Of a stretch of 63,586 nucleotides of DNA, positions 1-9,288 are shown piece by piece (the stretch's first letter is position 1; each line of letters starts with the position of its first letter). Source of the stretch: Bacteroidia bacterium (GTDB lineage Bacteria; Bacteroidota; Bacteroidia; NS11-12g; UBA9320); contig JAOLBX010000009.1 of assembly GCA_028339355.1 (NCBI GenBank), positions 1 through 63,586 of the forward strand, written 5' to 3'. Below the pieces are notes generated by a model. The model made no database searches and was not told where the DNA came from. It saw nothing but the letters and a program-made list of their open reading frames with translations. The position numbers and the translations under genes were made by a program.

Positions 1-663
1 GCGGTGCTTATCGAGTACCTAGATAAAAAAGGCTCTGTAAGTAAAAATGCATATCCTCATCAACAACTGGTACGTTTAAATTCTAAGAGAAATAAGTTTG
101 ACTACGGAATAAAGCTACTATCTAAGCATAGAATTGTAAATTGGGAACAAATAAAATACGACCACTTCACTAACAATCTTTCAGCCTATTTTGATATAGA
201 TATAAATGGTGAAACTGTGCGATTTGTTGCCACACATCTGCAGTCTAACGGAATATCATCTAGGGACTATCATAAGTTAGTAAAAGTAGAAAAAGACGAT
301 GAAGAATATAAGGAATACGCTGTAAACTTTATCATGAGCCTGAAAATGTTAATTCAAAGGCGTTCAAATCAAACCAATACTGTTCTAGAAGCGATAAAGG
401 ACAGCCCATATCCGGTAGTAATTTTAGGAGACTTTAACGACACACCGACAAGCTATACCTACCAGCAACTCAAAGAAGGTAGAAAAGATGCCTTTATAGA
501 AAAAGGTTCTGGATGGGGAGCTACATATCTAAAACCATTCAGAATGCTACGTATCGACTACATACTGCATGATCCTGAGCTAGAGTGCTTATCCTATAAA
601 TGCACTACAGCGACCAAATCTGACCACGCACTAATAGAAGCCAGTTTTAAATTAAAAAAATAA
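1..663 (+). CDS. Endonuclease/exonuclease/phosphatase family protein, 5' truncated by window edge
   Basis: The frame is open to the left edge of the window, so this is the C-terminal part (about 220 residues) of a longer protein. It carries the family's late catalytic motifs: ATHLQS, GDFND (metal and phosphodiester binding), RIDYIL, and a terminal SDH with the catalytic His. These mark a DNase I/exonuclease III-like fold acting on phosphodiesters; the substrate (nucleic acid, phospholipid or other) cannot be told. In Bacteroidota many such proteins are membrane-anchored at the N terminus, which lies outside the window. The stop codon TAA abuts the ATG of the next gene, so the two are probably co-transcribed. 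Confidence 0.85.
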   Translation, partial: AVLIEYLDKKGSVSKNAYPHQQLVRLNSKRNKFDYGIKLLSKHRIVNWEQIKYDHFTNNLSAYFDIDINGETVRFVATHLQSNGISSRDYHKLVKVEKDDEEYKEYAVNFIMSLKMLIQRRSNQTNTVLEAIKDSPYPVVILGDFNDTPTSYTYQQLKEGRKDAFIEKGSGWGATYLKPFRMLRIDYILHDPELECLSYKCTTATKSDHALIEASFKLKK

Positions 664-1308
664 ATGGAATTTCTCCCAAAAAACATAGCGGAATACGCAG
701 AACAACATTCGAGTAAAGAGCCTAAGCTTTTATCTACTCTCAACCGAGACACCTATGCCAATGTACTAGCTCCAAGAATGCTCTCAGGCCATTTACAAGG
801 TCGTGTGTTGAGTTTATTTTCTAAAATGGCACGTCCTGAAGCTATCCTAGAAATAGGAACTTATACTGGCTACTCTGCACTTTGTCTTGCAGAAGGGTTG
901 ACGGAGAATGGTGTATTGCACACTATAGATATTAATGAAGAACTAGAGACTCGAATAAACAAATTTGTGTCTGACTCTTCATACAAAGACAAAATAAAAC
1001 TTCATATTGGAAATGCCTTGGACATTGTTCCCACTCTAAAAGAGTCGTTTGACCTAGTTTTTATAGATGCAGATAAAGATAACTATGGTGCCTATTACGA
1101 TTTATTAATAGATAAACTACCTAGTGGAGCAATTATAATAGCAGACAATGTACTTTGGAGCGGAAAGGTAATAGATGCTAATCAGTTAACCAGTGATAAA
1201 GACACAATAGCACTAGACAAGTTTAATAAACAAATACAAGAAGACTCTAGGGTAGAAAATATATTGATGCCTATCCGAGATGGATTGATGGTTATACGTA
1301 AGAAATAG
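664..1308 (+). CDS. SAM-dependent O-methyltransferase (catechol-OMT-like)
   Basis: This 214-residue protein matches the class I cation-dependent O-methyltransferase family in length and motif order. The SAM-binding motif EIGTYTGYS is at about residues 63-71, the acidic metal/SAM motif FIDADKDN at about 133-140, and DNVLWSGKV at about 161-169. It is expected to be a soluble enzyme methylating a catechol-like or other hydroxylated small molecule; the natural substrate is unknown for most bacterial members. The ATG directly follows the stop of the upstream phosphatase-family gene with no gap, which indicates translational coupling. It converges on the leftward gene that ends at 1338. Confidence 0.9.
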   Translation: MEFLPKNIAEYAEQHSSKEPKLLSTLNRDTYANVLAPRMLSGHLQGRVLSLFSKMARPEAILEIGTYTGYSALCLAEGLTENGVLHTIDINEELETRINKFVSDSSYKDKIKLHIGNALDIVPTLKESFDLVFIDADKDNYGAYYDLLIDKLPSGAIIIADNVLWSGKVIDANQLTSDKDTIALDKFNKQIQEDSRVENILMPIRDGLMVIRKK

Positions 1309-1337
1309 AAGCATTAGCTATTTTAGCCTACCTCTAA

Positions 1338-2540
1338 TCATTTCCCTTCCACAAAATCTTGTAAATATGAAAACTCATCTGTAAGTTTTCCGTTCTCCGT
1401 CAATCGTGCTCTTTTCAAAATGCCATCTTCATCTCCATTTATAAGTAATGGGATAATGTGGTCTAGCATGAAAGTGCCAAATTCAGTACTTGCATTTTTT
1501 GGCATTTCAGTAGGCAAGTTGGTAACCGCCATCACATCTATAGTATTCTCTCCATAAGGCTCTACTTGCTTCTGTCCTTTTCTGCTCCACCCAAAAGTAG
1601 GGTTGTAAATATCTGTAGCCTCCATGGTAATTGGTACACTCCCTTCTACATCACAAGTGATATCCGCAATTACTTGTATATTGAAATTGTCTGACTTGGT
1701 ATCTTTTTTTGAGAAAAGTGCAGGCAAGTCATCTTCCCAATAGAATCCATTGATAAGAATATCGGTATAGGGTAAAAAGTTATCAAACTCACAGCAGTAC
1801 TCCTTGTGATTATTATAAAAATGGTTGATATCCCAATCTCCACCATCTTTTCTATGATACAAATCCCAGCTAGTAAGCTGTGTAAAATAAGCTCCGCGTG
1901 GCGGCTGCGATATAAACTCTTGAGGACTAGTCTCTCTAATTTTCATAAGCTCCAGCACCTCTTGTATTCCTTGGGCTACTCTACCATTTCCGGTGTAAAC
2001 CACTCTCGTTTTCCCTAGGTCTAACTGTGCGAGTAGTTCCATTGATTTTTCGTAATCATTGGTTTCATAGGCAGGTGGCAAATCAAACTTGCCAGTTTTT
2101 TTACCCCAAGTAAGAAACGCATTGTACGCCCCAACTACTCCAGCCCATTTGCCAAATCCAAGTATTCTCCCTCCCTCTTTCCAAGTAAGCGGCTCGTAGT
2201 CTATAAGACTTATATTCTTCTCCAGTATCGCTTGAAGCAGATCTCTGTTATAAGGCTGTGCTTTGATCGTGTGAGAAAAAAACAGATACGTCTTATTGGG
2301 TATCAATTTATCTACAGGCACTTCTTTTATCCCTATAAGAACATCACAATCTGTGACATCTGATACTACTAATACGCCCGCCTTTTCATACTCGCTCTCT
2401 AAGTAAGTGCGATCAGGAGATTTTTCTACAACCAACTCTACTTTGGGGTGCCTCTTTTTGAACTCTAGACAGAGTTCTGGAGTAAGTGCAACACGCTTAT
2501 CAGCAGGTTGCTTCCACTCTCGTATTAAGCCAATTTTCAT
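1338..2540 (-). CDS. Saccharopine dehydrogenase / alanine dehydrogenase-like NAD-dependent oxidoreductase
   Basis: This 400-residue protein resembles eukaryotic-type NAD-dependent saccharopine dehydrogenase (Lys1) and the alanine dehydrogenase superfamily. The N-terminal substrate-domain signature (IGLIREWKQPADKRVALTP) is at the start, and a Rossmann-type segment VVYTGNGRVAQG is near residues 180-191. The family works on amino-acid C-N bonds (lysine/saccharopine or alanine). Which reaction this copy performs cannot be read from the sequence, and Bacteroidota members are usually annotated only as NAD(P)-dependent oxidoreductases. It lies 8 bases after the M4 protease gene on the same strand, so it is probably the last gene of a three-gene unit. 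Confidence 0.75.
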   Translation of the reverse strand: MKIGLIREWKQPADKRVALTPELCLEFKKRHPKVELVVEKSPDRTYLESEYEKAGVLVVSDVTDCDVLIGIKEVPVDKLIPNKTYLFFSHTIKAQPYNRDLLQAILEKNISLIDYEPLTWKEGGRILGFGKWAGVVGAYNAFLTWGKKTGKFDLPPAYETNDYEKSMELLAQLDLGKTRVVYTGNGRVAQGIQEVLELMKIRETSPQEFISQPPRGAYFTQLTSWDLYHRKDGGDWDINHFYNNHKEYCCEFDNFLPYTDILINGFYWEDDLPALFSKKDTKSDNFNIQVIADITCDVEGSVPITMEATDIYNPTFGWSRKGQKQVEPYGENTIDVMAVTNLPTEMPKNASTEFGTFMLDHIIPLLINGDEDGILKRARLTENGKLTDEFSYLQDFVEGK

Positions 2541-2548
2541 TTAACTAT

Positions 2549-5500
2549 TTATAGTTTGTTTATTCGTTTTATAATTTTACCCACTGTAGAATATACTTCG
2601 ATGAGATAGACACCACGAGCAAGTGCAGAGAGATCAATCTGTGAACCTGTTTTTTGAATCTTCATTTCTACTCCTTTAGTGTCAAAACACTTTACTGATT
2701 CTATGTTTATGTCTGTAAGCAGTGTTAGCTTATAACTGGTAGGGTTTGGATAAAGAAGTATCTTTCTAGCTAAGTCAGTAACACCTGCTATTACATTCAC
2801 TTTCACTCTATAATTCACACTACTCTCATCTTGTGCGGTTACTTTATAGATCACATCGGTAGAATAGCTATTTGGAGTAACGCCACTTATTTGTTCTACA
2901 GAGCCTACAGCGACTTGGGCCTCCGTACTATGTTTGAATGTAGGTGTAAGGCTTATAAGATTAGTACCTCCCGGCACATCTACTGTTATTTCTTGACCAT
3001 TAATTGCACCTTCTGGCGAACCGTGTAAGCTTGGAAAAGCGAAGCTAAGTATTTCTTTCTTATCGCTTAGCAGATTTCTACTGCCATCCGCATACCACAC
3101 TCCCCACTTTGCATCTGGGATAAGAATTTGTCCTGTAGCTCCAGATTTCTTATTGATTTTATCTGTAGCCAAATCCATTACACCGATTACCTCATCACCG
3201 TTTCCATCTTCAGCATCAAAAATTAATTTATCATCCTTATTCGAAAAATTTGGGAAGCCAAGTTTATCTTGTGTAAAAATGGTGCCTGTACTGTTTGTTA
3301 TAGTGTTCGTAGCTTTGACAGAATAATTATTATTTACACCGTCTATATAATCAAATGCTATGATATGCGGACTATTTTTAGAATAACTAGCGTTTCCGAT
3401 GCTAATATTATCTGGCAATTGCGAGAATACTTTTTCTACTTTACCATCTCCAAATTGATCAGTTTGATTGTCCCATACTCTGATAACTCCAAGGTCCCAC
3501 CACGATATATTAGAACCACTAGAATTTGTTATTTCGTTTTGAGCATCGTATAAAATATACTGACCAGTATTGTCAAACTCTATGGCATCGGCATAATTTA
3601 CATTGCCCGCAGAAACTCCCTCACTGTATGTAGGGTTGTAGAGTGTAAATTTATTCCATTGACCTTCTGCTATTTCCATAACCCATATAGCCCCGTCTGC
3701 ATCCGTACTCACACCCGCGAGTAGCTTTCCATCTTTGGATACCGCTACATTGTCCCAGTCGAAATTGCTCACTGTACTTTCAGTAAAAGGTGAATTAAGT
3801 TCTACTCTTTTAAGAAGGTTAGAATTGGTCACATAATACATGTATTTACCATCATCTGTAATACTACACTTCCGTTTTGGAGTATTCTGAGTCAATGCTT
3901 CGTAGTCGTTTGGTGCAGTGGTACTCTTGTACATAGTATTGGAGTCTGCGATATTCACATCTACACTTACTATGAACTCATTTCCTGTATTAGTAGGTAT
4001 ATCATCTCCAGAGCCGTCTCCTGCGGAACCTCCACCTCCCGAATTTCCATTGGGGTCATATATCTCTACACCATCAAAAGCTGCTTTTATAGCTGCTATT
4101 TCATTGGCACCATAAAGTGCAGTGGCTGCATCCACACACGCATATCTCAAATCAAGAAACTGTGATTTTGAAGTAAGATGACTTACCAAAGCTCTATACC
4201 ATATTTTTTCAGCTTTTTCTTTATTCATAGAGCTACCAGTGGCAGCTAAATAAAATGCTCTATTCACTATTCCACTATTGATATGTACGCCACCATTATC
4301 TTGTGTGCCTGTATAAAACTCCCCCATTCTCTCTGGTTGGTATCCATTTTGACCTAGTTGTGTGGCTCCATTATGCGGATCCTGAAGATTACGCAGTGCA
4401 CCACCCGGAAATTGCCCCGCTTTAACGATGTCTTCTCCCATTTTCCAATCGTCTCGATCTATCATAGCACCAAATACATCTGCCATGCTTTCGTTTATAG
4501 CTCCACTTTGACCTTGATACTCCAAGTTAGCAGTATTCGAAACTACTCCGTGGGTAAGCTCATGACCTGCCACATCTAAAGCTCCAGCTAATGGAGTGAA
4601 TGCAGAGCCACCATTGCCATAAAACATTGCTTGTCCATTCCAATACGCATTGGCTAGACTGCTTCCGTCATCATCAGAAACGTTTACTACAGATATAATG
4701 CTTCCTCCATTTCCGTTGAGTGAATTTCTATTGTATGTATTTTTAAAATAATCAAAAGCTATACCTGCATTGTAATGTGCAGACACTGAGCTTTTTTCGC
4801 TCCACGAGTTATTGCTACTTGCCACATGAGAGAAAGACTGAGCAGCTGTATTTCCTGCATCTATAGTCCATATAGCACCTACTGGATTATCTGGAAATGA
4901 ACTTGGCTGACTGCTGGTCCACATGCTCTTAGAAGCATCTATCATATAATAGGTAGACCCTACTTGGTAGGTATTCAAGGTCACAGACTTGTTATTCAAA
5001 TCTGTAGCTGATGCCTGTTTTGGACCATCTATTTCGCAGAGTTCGTCAGTAGTTTTAAGTATTTCTGCCGTATGAGCATCTACCCATACGTTATAATGAT
5101 GAAGGTCTGTGGGTCTTACTTCTACTACATACACCAGTTTCGCAGCAAGGCTATTTCCTACCTCAAAATCTATATACTGATGTGTATGTGTAGTTCTGTC
5201 TATGACAGATAATTTTGGAGCAACATACGCATGAACGTTATTAATTACGTGCTCAAATGCCTTATTTTTAGCTATTTCTTTACCTATAGCATTTTCCGTT
5301 TTCACATCATAAGAAGCATATATCCTACCACTTGCACTTTGTACTTCACCATCTTTAAGATGCATTATCCACTCACCTCCCTTTACAGCTACATTTTTAA
5401 CATACTGCTGGTATTTAATGTGTGTGTATCCGATATCATCTGTACTTCTTGAGAACTCCTTTAGAACACTTTTCTCATTCCATCCAAATAAAGACGGCAA

Positions 5501-5836
5501 ATCAGAGAGTACATTATTTAGCGACAAAGACTCATCCGCGGTGTTTACTGCAAAACCACCTTCTTTTTCTTTTTTGTGAATAGCCAAATAAATTGGCAAT
5601 CCGTTTATCGGGTCATACTTGAGTCTGTATTTTAACGCACTAGAAGTTTTAGCAGTATTACGTTGCAAAGCACTTGGAGTCATAAAACCCGGTTGGGTGC
5701 TCAGTCTACCATCTACAACCGTAGCTGGATTTTTTGGGCCTAGATTATTTGGGTTCTTTTTGGTACGTTGGTCAAATGGGTTTTGACCAAAGCTAAGGAG
5801 GGGTAATAAAACAAAAGCGGTAATTATCTTCTTCAT
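2549..5836 (-). CDS. Secreted M4 (thermolysin-type) metalloprotease with propeller-like region, DUF5018-like domain and T9SS sorting domain
   Basis: This is a 1095-residue secreted zinc protease. After a signal peptide (ending near SFGQ) comes an FTP/PepSY-like propeptide. The catalytic domain has HELTH at residues 425-429, the third zinc ligand E449 (GAINESMADVF) and the transition-state His518 (GGVHINSG), so all expected active-site residues are present. A Gly-rich linker near 600 leads to a long region resembling PD40/WD40-like propeller strands (about 620-920), then a DUF5018-like domain (about 925-1010), then a type A T9SS C-terminal domain beginning LLYPNPTSYKL. The protein should be exported by Sec, carried across the outer membrane by T9SS and trimmed. 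The propeller insertion makes it longer than a standard M4 protease. It sits 5 bases after a lipoprotein gene. Confidence 0.93.
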   Translation of the reverse strand: MKKIITAFVLLPLLSFGQNPFDQRTKKNPNNLGPKNPATVVDGRLSTQPGFMTPSALQRNTAKTSSALKYRLKYDPINGLPIYLAIHKKEKEGGFAVNTADESLSLNNVLSDLPSLFGWNEKSVLKEFSRSTDDIGYTHIKYQQYVKNVAVKGGEWIMHLKDGEVQSASGRIYASYDVKTENAIGKEIAKNKAFEHVINNVHAYVAPKLSVIDRTTHTHQYIDFEVGNSLAAKLVYVVEVRPTDLHHYNVWVDAHTAEILKTTDELCEIDGPKQASATDLNNKSVTLNTYQVGSTYYMIDASKSMWTSSQPSSFPDNPVGAIWTIDAGNTAAQSFSHVASSNNSWSEKSSVSAHYNAGIAFDYFKNTYNRNSLNGNGGSIISVVNVSDDDGSSLANAYWNGQAMFYGNGGSAFTPLAGALDVAGHELTHGVVSNTANLEYQGQSGAINESMADVFGAMIDRDDWKMGEDIVKAGQFPGGALRNLQDPHNGATQLGQNGYQPERMGEFYTGTQDNGGVHINSGIVNRAFYLAATGSSMNKEKAEKIWYRALVSHLTSKSQFLDLRYACVDAATALYGANEIAAIKAAFDGVEIYDPNGNSGGGGSAGDGSGDDIPTNTGNEFIVSVDVNIADSNTMYKSTTAPNDYEALTQNTPKRKCSITDDGKYMYYVTNSNLLKRVELNSPFTESTVSNFDWDNVAVSKDGKLLAGVSTDADGAIWVMEIAEGQWNKFTLYNPTYSEGVSAGNVNYADAIEFDNTGQYILYDAQNEITNSSGSNISWWDLGVIRVWDNQTDQFGDGKVEKVFSQLPDNISIGNASYSKNSPHIIAFDYIDGVNNNYSVKATNTITNSTGTIFTQDKLGFPNFSNKDDKLIFDAEDGNGDEVIGVMDLATDKINKKSGATGQILIPDAKWGVWYADGSRNLLSDKKEILSFAFPSLHGSPEGAINGQEITVDVPGGTNLISLTPTFKHSTEAQVAVGSVEQISGVTPNSYSTDVIYKVTAQDESSVNYRVKVNVIAGVTDLARKILLYPNPTSYKLTLLTDINIESVKCFDTKGVEMKIQKTGSQIDLSALARGVYLIEVYSTVGKIIKRINKL

Positions 5837-5841
5837 TTCTA

Positions 5842-6288
5842 TTAATGAGTATTTTTTGTCTTTAGGTTTTTCAGTGTATTTCTATAAAACGAAACAAGTG
5901 CTTCGGGAGCCTTGTTCATATCACTCCACTGCACACTTTTATCTTCTTTTTTAGTCTTCAGACGGATGAAATGGGTCATGTTACCTATTTCATTTAAATC
6001 CATATCGCAAAACTCCATTTCGTTTAGCCCTTTTAGCATTTCTTTAAAATCCTTTGGGGTAGCCTTAGTAATATCATTGGCACTTTGTACTGTATCTGAA
6101 CCGAGTATTACCGAACTTAGGATTCGTTGCCCATTAGGAAAGAAAAAGTATGTTTTTGCAGTACCTGCAAATCCGCCATAAGACCCAATTTGTATGTACT
6201 CTTTAGGCAAGTCATTGAGCGAATACGCCTTATTGTGACATTGAGTCAAGCCAAATACACATAGTATGGCCACAAACAATTTTTTCAT
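5842..6288 (-). CDS. Small lipoprotein of unknown function upstream of the M4 protease
   Basis: This 148-residue protein has a lipoprotein signal peptide with a lipobox ending LTQC, so it is probably lipid-anchored in the envelope. The mature part is soluble-looking with no motif I recognise; a phrase like YGGFAGTAKTYFFFPNG suggests a beta-rich fold. It is the first gene of a leftward unit, five bases upstream of the M4 protease and followed by the dehydrogenase. It might act as a periplasmic partner or inhibitor of the protease, but that is only a guess from position. Confidence 0.7.
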   Translation of the reverse strand: MKKLFVAILCVFGLTQCHNKAYSLNDLPKEYIQIGSYGGFAGTAKTYFFFPNGQRILSSVILGSDTVQSANDITKATPKDFKEMLKGLNEMEFCDMDLNEIGNMTHFIRLKTKKEDKSVQWSDMNKAPEALVSFYRNTLKNLKTKNTH

Positions 6289-6490
6289 GAGTTTCCAAAA
6301 ATACGATATAGAAATGTTTGCTAAACGTAAAAAGCGACAGAATGGACATAAAAACTCGATATAGACACTAGACTAAGAGTTTTGACATCAAATGTCTGAA
6401 CATAAGCTGGTTTTCTTGCCCTTCTAAGCTACACTATCATTATCTAACATATAACTTGAGTTAAAATACTGCTATTCGTGTATTTGGCAG

Positions 6491-6498
6491 TAAATTTG
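6491..6498 (+). promoter_or_regulatory. Bacteroidota -7 promoter element for ssrA
   Basis: TAAATTTG matches the Bacteroidota -7 consensus TAnnTTTG at all fixed positions and lies 20 bases upstream of the mature tmRNA 5' end, as expected for a primary transcript that is trimmed at its 5' end. No convincing -33 element is visible. Confidence 0.6.
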
Positions 6499-6518
6499 CA
6501 AGCTTAGATATAAGTATT

Positions 6519-6889
6519 GGGGGTGTTCTGGCTTTTGACGGGTTGGCCAATAGATGTGTAAGCACGTAGAGCTTGAAGGTATGCTCTTAAATCTCACTTT
6601 CAAAATCGTAAACGGCGAGTCTAACTTTGCCATGGCTGCCTAGTCTTAGAGACTATAGCAATTGCCATCCGATTGCCTGAGCTCTGTCTGAGCAGTGAGG
6701 GATAACAGTCGGTCGAACAAGCTCAGATAATTTTAGCCCATTTCTACCAAGCTAAAATTTATTGTGTAGAATAAGGATAAATTGGGTTTTTGATGCACCT
6801 GGCTTTTCTCGAAAACCAAGCAGCAATAAACGTGTAGAAAACGCAACTCTATTCCGATTCGGACCCGGGTTCGACTCCCGGCATCTCCA
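6519..6889 (+). ncRNA. ssrA: Transfer-messenger RNA (tmRNA)
   Basis: tmRNA rescues stalled ribosomes and tags the unfinished protein for proteolysis. The 5' end GGGGGUG (6519-6525) pairs with CAUCUCC (6882-6888) to form the acceptor stem, and the T-arm GGGTTCGACTCCC lies just before it. The tag reading frame runs through 6614-6643. From the GGC resume codon it encodes GESNFAMAA followed by TAG, closely matching the Bacteroidota pattern (G-E-x-x-[YF]-A-[LM]-A-A). A GTA-AAC pair precedes it, so the exact resume codon is inferred from family practice. The CCA end is not encoded. A hairpin terminator follows at once. Confidence 0.95.
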
Positions 6890-6902
6890 CTATTTACCCA
6901 CA

Positions 6903-6952
6903 AACACTGAGGATTTAGTCCATTAATTTGGCACTATCCTCGGTGTTTTTTC
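6903..6952 (+). terminator. Rho-independent terminator of ssrA
   Basis: An 11-bp stem ACACTGAGGAT/ATCCTCGGTGT (6904-6914 with 6936-6946) contains one G-U pair and is followed by a run of T. It ends the tmRNA transcript. Confidence 0.85.
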
Positions 6953-7217
6953 TTCCTATCAAACAACTCCCAAACTAAGTATTTACAGATCATAAGACTT
7001 AATTTAATGAGTTCTTTAATAGATTCTGTAGGGTGTTCCATAGATCTTTTACCACATCCTGTTTTTGTCTCTTTAAACCGATTTTCTGTTGGAATATTTG
7101 CACCTAACTAAACCTAATACATCCAATTTAGGTGCATTTAGGTCACAGAATTCGATTTTTAAGGTCATAGAGTACTGTTTATCAATTAGTTATTAACTTA
7201 TTAAAAAACAGGAAATT

Positions 7218-7644
7218 ATGAGTAATGTCAAGTTCAACTACTTTTTAAAGAACAACCCAAACAACAAAAAGACTAATATTGTAAATCATATGTGGCATAG
7301 AATATTATATGTTTTACTATTTGGTTGGATCTATCTGCATTGTGCAGGACAGGAAGTGAGACTAGGTTTACCCTTGGGACATATACATACTGTTGTGTCT
7401 GCAAAATTTAACGCTGATGAAAGCCGTTCAATTAGCTACCGAAAAAGAAGAATCTAACGCTGTATTTTTTGACGTTAAAGAATACAAAAATGCCTGTCAA
7501 ATTTCTGGCAGTTACAATCTAGGTGAAGGTGGCATCAAAGCCGAAATTAGTGTTTTGTGCGGTGAAGTGGAACGAGTATATAAGGTAGAGGGAAGCACCA
7601 AAGAAACCTTGATAGAATCTATTATAAATATAGCCGGATTATAA
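7218..7644 (+). pseudogene. Remnant of a WD40-type secreted protein, frame-shifted and internally deleted
   Basis: The first frame (7218-7457) has a hydrophobic N-terminal segment (RILYVLLFGWIYL) and then RLGLPLGHIHTVVSAKFNADES, which is the usual opening of a WD40 blade (GH-x-x-x-V-x-x-A-x-F). The frame then degenerates. From about 7419 a second frame, offset by one base, runs to 7644 and encodes a compact beta-rich tail (VFFDVKEYKNACQ, YNLGEGGIKAEI, CGEVERVYKV). I read this as the two ends of one gene whose middle has been deleted with a frame change. The tail could instead be an unrelated small ORF. It lies between ssrA and a partial copy of the ssrA 3' end, a typical setting for integrated then decayed DNA. 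Confidence 0.55.
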
Positions 7645-8148
7645 GTGTTTTTCATTCGATGTTTTATTTTGATTAGTCAATGAAAAATGCATACAAATTA
7701 CAAGTGATTTTTATTTAATGAATGACCATTTGGACCAAGGTTCGACTCCTAAAAAAAGGGCCAAAATGTTTCACTTTGCCCCAAAAGTGAAACATTTATA
7801 AAGTTAAATGTCTGATAATAAGTATAGGTTTGGTCTACTTGTATAAAACGCTTTCAAGAGATTTATACTTCTTAGGAAAAGTACTTAATAGTAAATACAC
7901 CTTGTTGAGATATAGCTACTACACTTTTGTTATTGGGTTATGCTTATCTATTGTCCTATTCTGTCTGAGTCTAAGACAAATAATGGTTTAGTCGTATAAG
8001 ACTTCAACTTAGCAAGCGTCACACACAATACGGAGTGTGAGATTTCCAAGTTTAAACACGGATACATTTGTCTAATAATTCAAATGATATAAAACTTTCA
8101 TTTTCGGAATAAACTACAATACTTATTTTTACCAAAAGAAAGAAATCA
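7645..8148. other. 500-base gene-poor stretch containing a partial ssrA 3'-end copy
   Basis: No convincing gene is visible. The notable element is 7732-7749, which matches the tmRNA T-arm region at 6861-6878 at 16 of 18 positions. A short frame with only a TTG start (7830-7991) encodes a hydrophobic stretch but has no supporting context. TATTTTTA at 8124-8131 is a 7-of-8 match to the -7 promoter motif and may drive the next gene. Confidence 0.5.
7732..7749 (+). repeat. Partial duplicate of the tmRNA 3' end (possible old attachment site)
   Basis: The 18 bases match 6861-6878 of ssrA except at positions 6 and 7 of the block. The match covers the T-stem/loop (GGTTCGACTCC), which is where integrases using tmRNA or tRNA genes recombine. 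No acceptor stem follows, so it is not a functional RNA end. An 18-base T-loop match can also arise from a decayed tRNA, so the attachment-site reading is inference. Confidence 0.4.
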
Positions 8149-8994
8149 ATGAAAGTCACCAATTGCATATGTATGCTAGCTATAATCCTCTTGGCGAGTT
8201 GTTCAGTTCCCAATGAAAATTCATCAGATGAAAAGGCTCAGGAACTGGTTCCAGAAGAGTCACCTAAAGAAATGCTGAAACAAGCATATCAGCTGTTTAA
8301 AGAAGGTAAAGACGCCGAATCTATACAACTAGCCAATCGAGTGCTGGAGATCGGTAGGGAGGCTAAAAATGACACCCTAACAGGTAGAGCACTTACATCT
8401 TTGTGCCGAAACTCTCAACGTAAACTGGACACCTCTCGTTTAGCTGAGTTGAGCATCGAATTGAGTGATTTGGCTGCTTCATCTGGCAATCAGCAGTGGC
8501 TGATGTATCGAGCTCATATGAATGCCGAGATGTGGAGACTAATAGGCAATATGGACCGAGCAGAAAATTTCTATAACGAGAGTATGCGAATTAGTTTTGA
8601 AACGGGTGCTATGGGAATGTATACCATAGATCATTTCAACAAATCGTTTGTGTCTATCGCCAAGGGAGATTTCGAAACTGCCAGCGGATTAATAAAGAAA
8701 TACTATCAACTCAGAAAAGAAGCAGATCCAGAAGCAGATGACGCTTATGGTTTAATAGCTTTGGCTTATTTACTGGAGCAACAAGGCAACTATAAAGGTG
8801 CTCATGAAGTGGCCACTGTTACTAGAAGATTATTTAAAGAACAAAACCTTTTCCCTGAACCACCAGATGAAAAGCCATTATCACAAGTAGAAGCTAAAGT
8901 GAAAGAAATGCTAGACCCTGCCACATCAGCAGAAATAAGTAAAAACTCCGTTTCTGCATCTGTATCTAGTTTGTTGGAGAAGTATTTGAAGTAA
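8149..8994 (+). CDS. TPR-like lipoprotein of unknown function
   Basis: This 281-residue protein has a lipobox LLASC near residue 19, so it should be lipid-anchored. The mature chain is mostly helical with repeated A/L/Y patterns such as MLKQAYQLFKEGKDAESIQLANRVLEI and LIALAYLLEQQGNYKGAHEVA, the helix-turn-helix rhythm of tetratricopeptide repeats, at roughly 45-80, 110-150 and 165-225. TPRs usually bind partner proteins. No enzymatic motif is present. It stands alone, flanked by non-coding DNA on both sides. Confidence 0.75.
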   Translation: MKVTNCICMLAIILLASCSVPNENSSDEKAQELVPEESPKEMLKQAYQLFKEGKDAESIQLANRVLEIGREAKNDTLTGRALTSLCRNSQRKLDTSRLAELSIELSDLAASSGNQQWLMYRAHMNAEMWRLIGNMDRAENFYNESMRISFETGAMGMYTIDHFNKSFVSIAKGDFETASGLIKKYYQLRKEADPEADDAYGLIALAYLLEQQGNYKGAHEVATVTRRLFKEQNLFPEPPDEKPLSQVEAKVKEMLDPATSAEISKNSVSASVSSLLEKYLK

Positions 8995-9288
8995 GTTCAT
9001 TATCGATTCTTCAGTGATTAAACTCAATAGTTTAATCAAGACAATCAACTAAATGCATTTTGATGTGATGGACCTAAACAACACAAATTCAATTATCAAA
9101 TCGCTTGAAGTCAATTAATGTCTAAAATACCCAAAAATTAATAACATTAAAAGGCTGAAACCAGATATGAAGTCCCTATTCCTTGGAATACTTAATAACT
9201 TCAAGTTTAGGGAATTTCAGCAGATAGGATTAATTCGCTGGATTATCTATAAAGGTTTGATAACTACAAAATCTGTCCTGACACCTTC
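8995..9288. other. Gene-free stretch
   Basis: About 290 AT-rich bases between a rightward and a leftward gene. I see no ORF with support, no RNA gene and no clear terminator hairpin. Confidence 0.5.

Noticed and set aside
2831-4579. Several plus-strand ORFs opposite the M4 protease
   Set aside because: They lie fully inside the strongly supported protease gene, are short and show no family resemblance; they are shadows of its coding bias.
7830-7991. Short TTG-start frame with a hydrophobic product
   Set aside because: Only 53 residues, no ATG, no promoter or ribosome site, no recognisable family; a chance frame in AT-rich DNA is more likely.
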